Origin: Anaerolineales bacterium UBA6663
GTDB lineage: Bacteria > Chloroflexota > Anaerolineae > Anaerolineales > UBA6663
DNA length: 6,356 bases
Assembly: GCA_002455335.1 (NCBI GenBank)
Contig: DKKP01000230.1
Coordinates: 17,775-24,130, forward strand
Direction: 5' to 3'
Within the stretch, counting starts at the first letter, position 1, and each line of letters opens with the position of its first letter. A model generated the notes under the pieces. It saw nothing but the letters and a program-made list of their open reading frames with translations, was not told the origin of the DNA and did not search any database. Positions 5,645 through 6,356 of this stretch are shown here, piece after piece. A program made the position numbers and the translations under genes.

Positions 5645-6356
5645 TCACGCCTCCGAGAGGTAATCTTGGGCAATCGCCCCAAAAATCGCGACCGTTTGGG
5701 TCAGGCTGGCGCAATCGACCCACTCATCCGGGGCATGCGCGCCGCCCCCGGTTGGGCCAAACCCGGGCAGCGTCGGGATGCCGGCGCCGATCAGCATATA
5801 GCCTTCGTTGGCCGGGCCCGCTCCGGCGATCGGCCACGGTTTGCCCGTGACGGCTTCAGCGTGATGTTGGGCGATCCGGGCCAGGCGATGATCGGCCGGT
5901 ATCGCGGCCCCCGGCAGGCTGTTCTTGATCGTGTAGCGGACTTCCAGACCGGGACGCGCCGCCTTTTCGGCCGTGATCGCGGCCTGCACCCGCTCGAGCA
6001 CCCCCTCCGGCGCCTGGCCCGGCATCAGCCGCACGTCGACGACCGCGCTGGCCGTCGCCGGGACGATGCTCTCGAACTCGCCGCCGCGGAAGATCGTGCC
6101 GGGCGTGATCTTGCATCCGAGGCCGGCGAAGGCCGGGTGTTCGGGGGCCGGGATCTCGAGCGCCTCGAGCCGCAGCAGCACAGCCGCCAGGCCCATCACG
6201 GCGTTGACGCCGACTCGGTTCTGGTTCCACTCGAGGCTGCCGGGATGTATCGCCTGGCCGTTGGCTTCGAGCACAAGCCGCAGCAGGCCGCGATGCCCGA
6301 TGCAGACGATGTCGCTGGCGTAGGCATAAATCGCGCCGCGCACGGGCAGGCGCCCG
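5645..6356 (-). CDS. M20-family metallopeptidase/amidohydrolase, C-terminal 236 residues (start outside window)
   Basis: The reading frame is open to the window edge. The GTG at 6343 is an internal Val codon, not a start, because homologous-looking sequence (GRLPV) continues upstream of it. Family members are dizinc hydrolases that cleave amide bonds (ArgE/DapE/aminoacylase/carboxypeptidase types), usually in the cytoplasm. Visible residues 1-24 match the end of the first catalytic segment (YASDIVCIGHRG). VLEANGQAIHPGS (28-40) begins the dimerisation domain and carries its conserved His37, and a lone GxNAxxGLAAxLxRLEAL helix follows. The end of the second catalytic segment has GPTGGGAHAPDEWV (200-213), where His207 is the expected last zinc ligand. 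The other zinc ligands and the catalytic Glu lie off the window in the missing N-terminal part; family length is about 400. The TGA stop is 202 bases before the transporter genes, so co-transcription is uncertain. The substrate cannot be assigned. Confidence 0.9.
   Translation of the reverse strand, partial: GRLPVRGAIYAYASDIVCIGHRGLLRLVLEANGQAIHPGSLEWNQNRVGVNAVMGLAAVLLRLEALEIPAPEHPAFAGLGCKITPGTIFRGGEFESIVPATASAVVDVRLMPGQAPEGVLERVQAAITAEKAARPGLEVRYTIKNSLPGAAIPADHRLARIAQHHAEAVTGKPWPIAGAGPANEGYMLIGAGIPTLPGFGPTGGGAHAPDEWVDCASLTQTVAIFGAIAQDYLSEA

Noticed and set aside
5628..5656. TAGAAT as the -10 box of the operon promoter
   Set aside because: No -35-like hexamer is present at 16-18 bases upstream, which lies within the end of the M20 gene.
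4654..5850. A 398-codon open frame on the plus strand covering most of the lipoprotein gene and its leader
   Set aside because: It is antisense to a gene with clear family motifs. Its product is a low-complexity mix of Gly, Ala, Val, Asp, Arg and His with no recognisable domain, as expected from the mirror of high-GC codon bias, and no Shine-Dalgarno supports it.
6341..6343. GTG as the start codon of the M20 gene
   Set aside because: The frame stays open to the window edge, and the preceding residues continue a family-like sequence. A protein starting here would lack the whole first half of the catalytic domain.

Overview
The window is a GC-rich bacterial segment in which every credible gene lies on the minus strand, so transcription runs from high to low coordinates. 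Read in that direction it holds: the C-terminal part of an M20-family metallopeptidase/amidohydrolase (5645-6356, cut by the window edge); a 202-base spacer; a BMP/PnrA-type substrate-binding lipoprotein (4360-5442); a 95-base spacer with a perfect 15-bp inverted repeat; a double-ATPase ABC subunit (2729-4264); two ABC permeases of the NupP and NupQ types (1617-2714 and 634-1608); and the N-terminal two thirds of an inosine-uridine-type nucleoside hydrolase (1-614, cut by the other edge).

The last five genes form one convincing operon. Gaps inside the transporter-hydrolase block are 11, 8 and 19 bases, and one Shine-Dalgarno sequence overlaps the preceding stop codon. The functional reading is nucleoside salvage: the lipoprotein captures a (deoxy)nucleoside outside the membrane, the two permeases form the channel, the ATPase drives import, and the hydrolase splits the N-glycosidic bond in the cytoplasm to give free base and ribose. 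The M20 enzyme is separated by a longer spacer. It may be an upstream neighbour rather than part of the pathway, and its substrate cannot be told from this fragment.

The organism is a GC-rich bacterium with canonical AGGAGG-type ribosome binding sites and lipobox lipoproteins. The Ala/Pro/Thr/Glu-rich linker after the lipid cysteine would suit Chloroflexota or a similar high-GC lineage, but this is a weak guess. No tRNA, rRNA, CRISPR array, insertion sequence, origin or attachment site was seen.

I see no undescribed system here. The points worth a second look are the strong hairpin between the binding-protein gene and the transporter genes, a seven-residue expansion of the metal-binding loop in the nucleoside hydrolase, three plausible cysteine pairs in the binding protein, and an asymmetric ATPase with one degenerate site.
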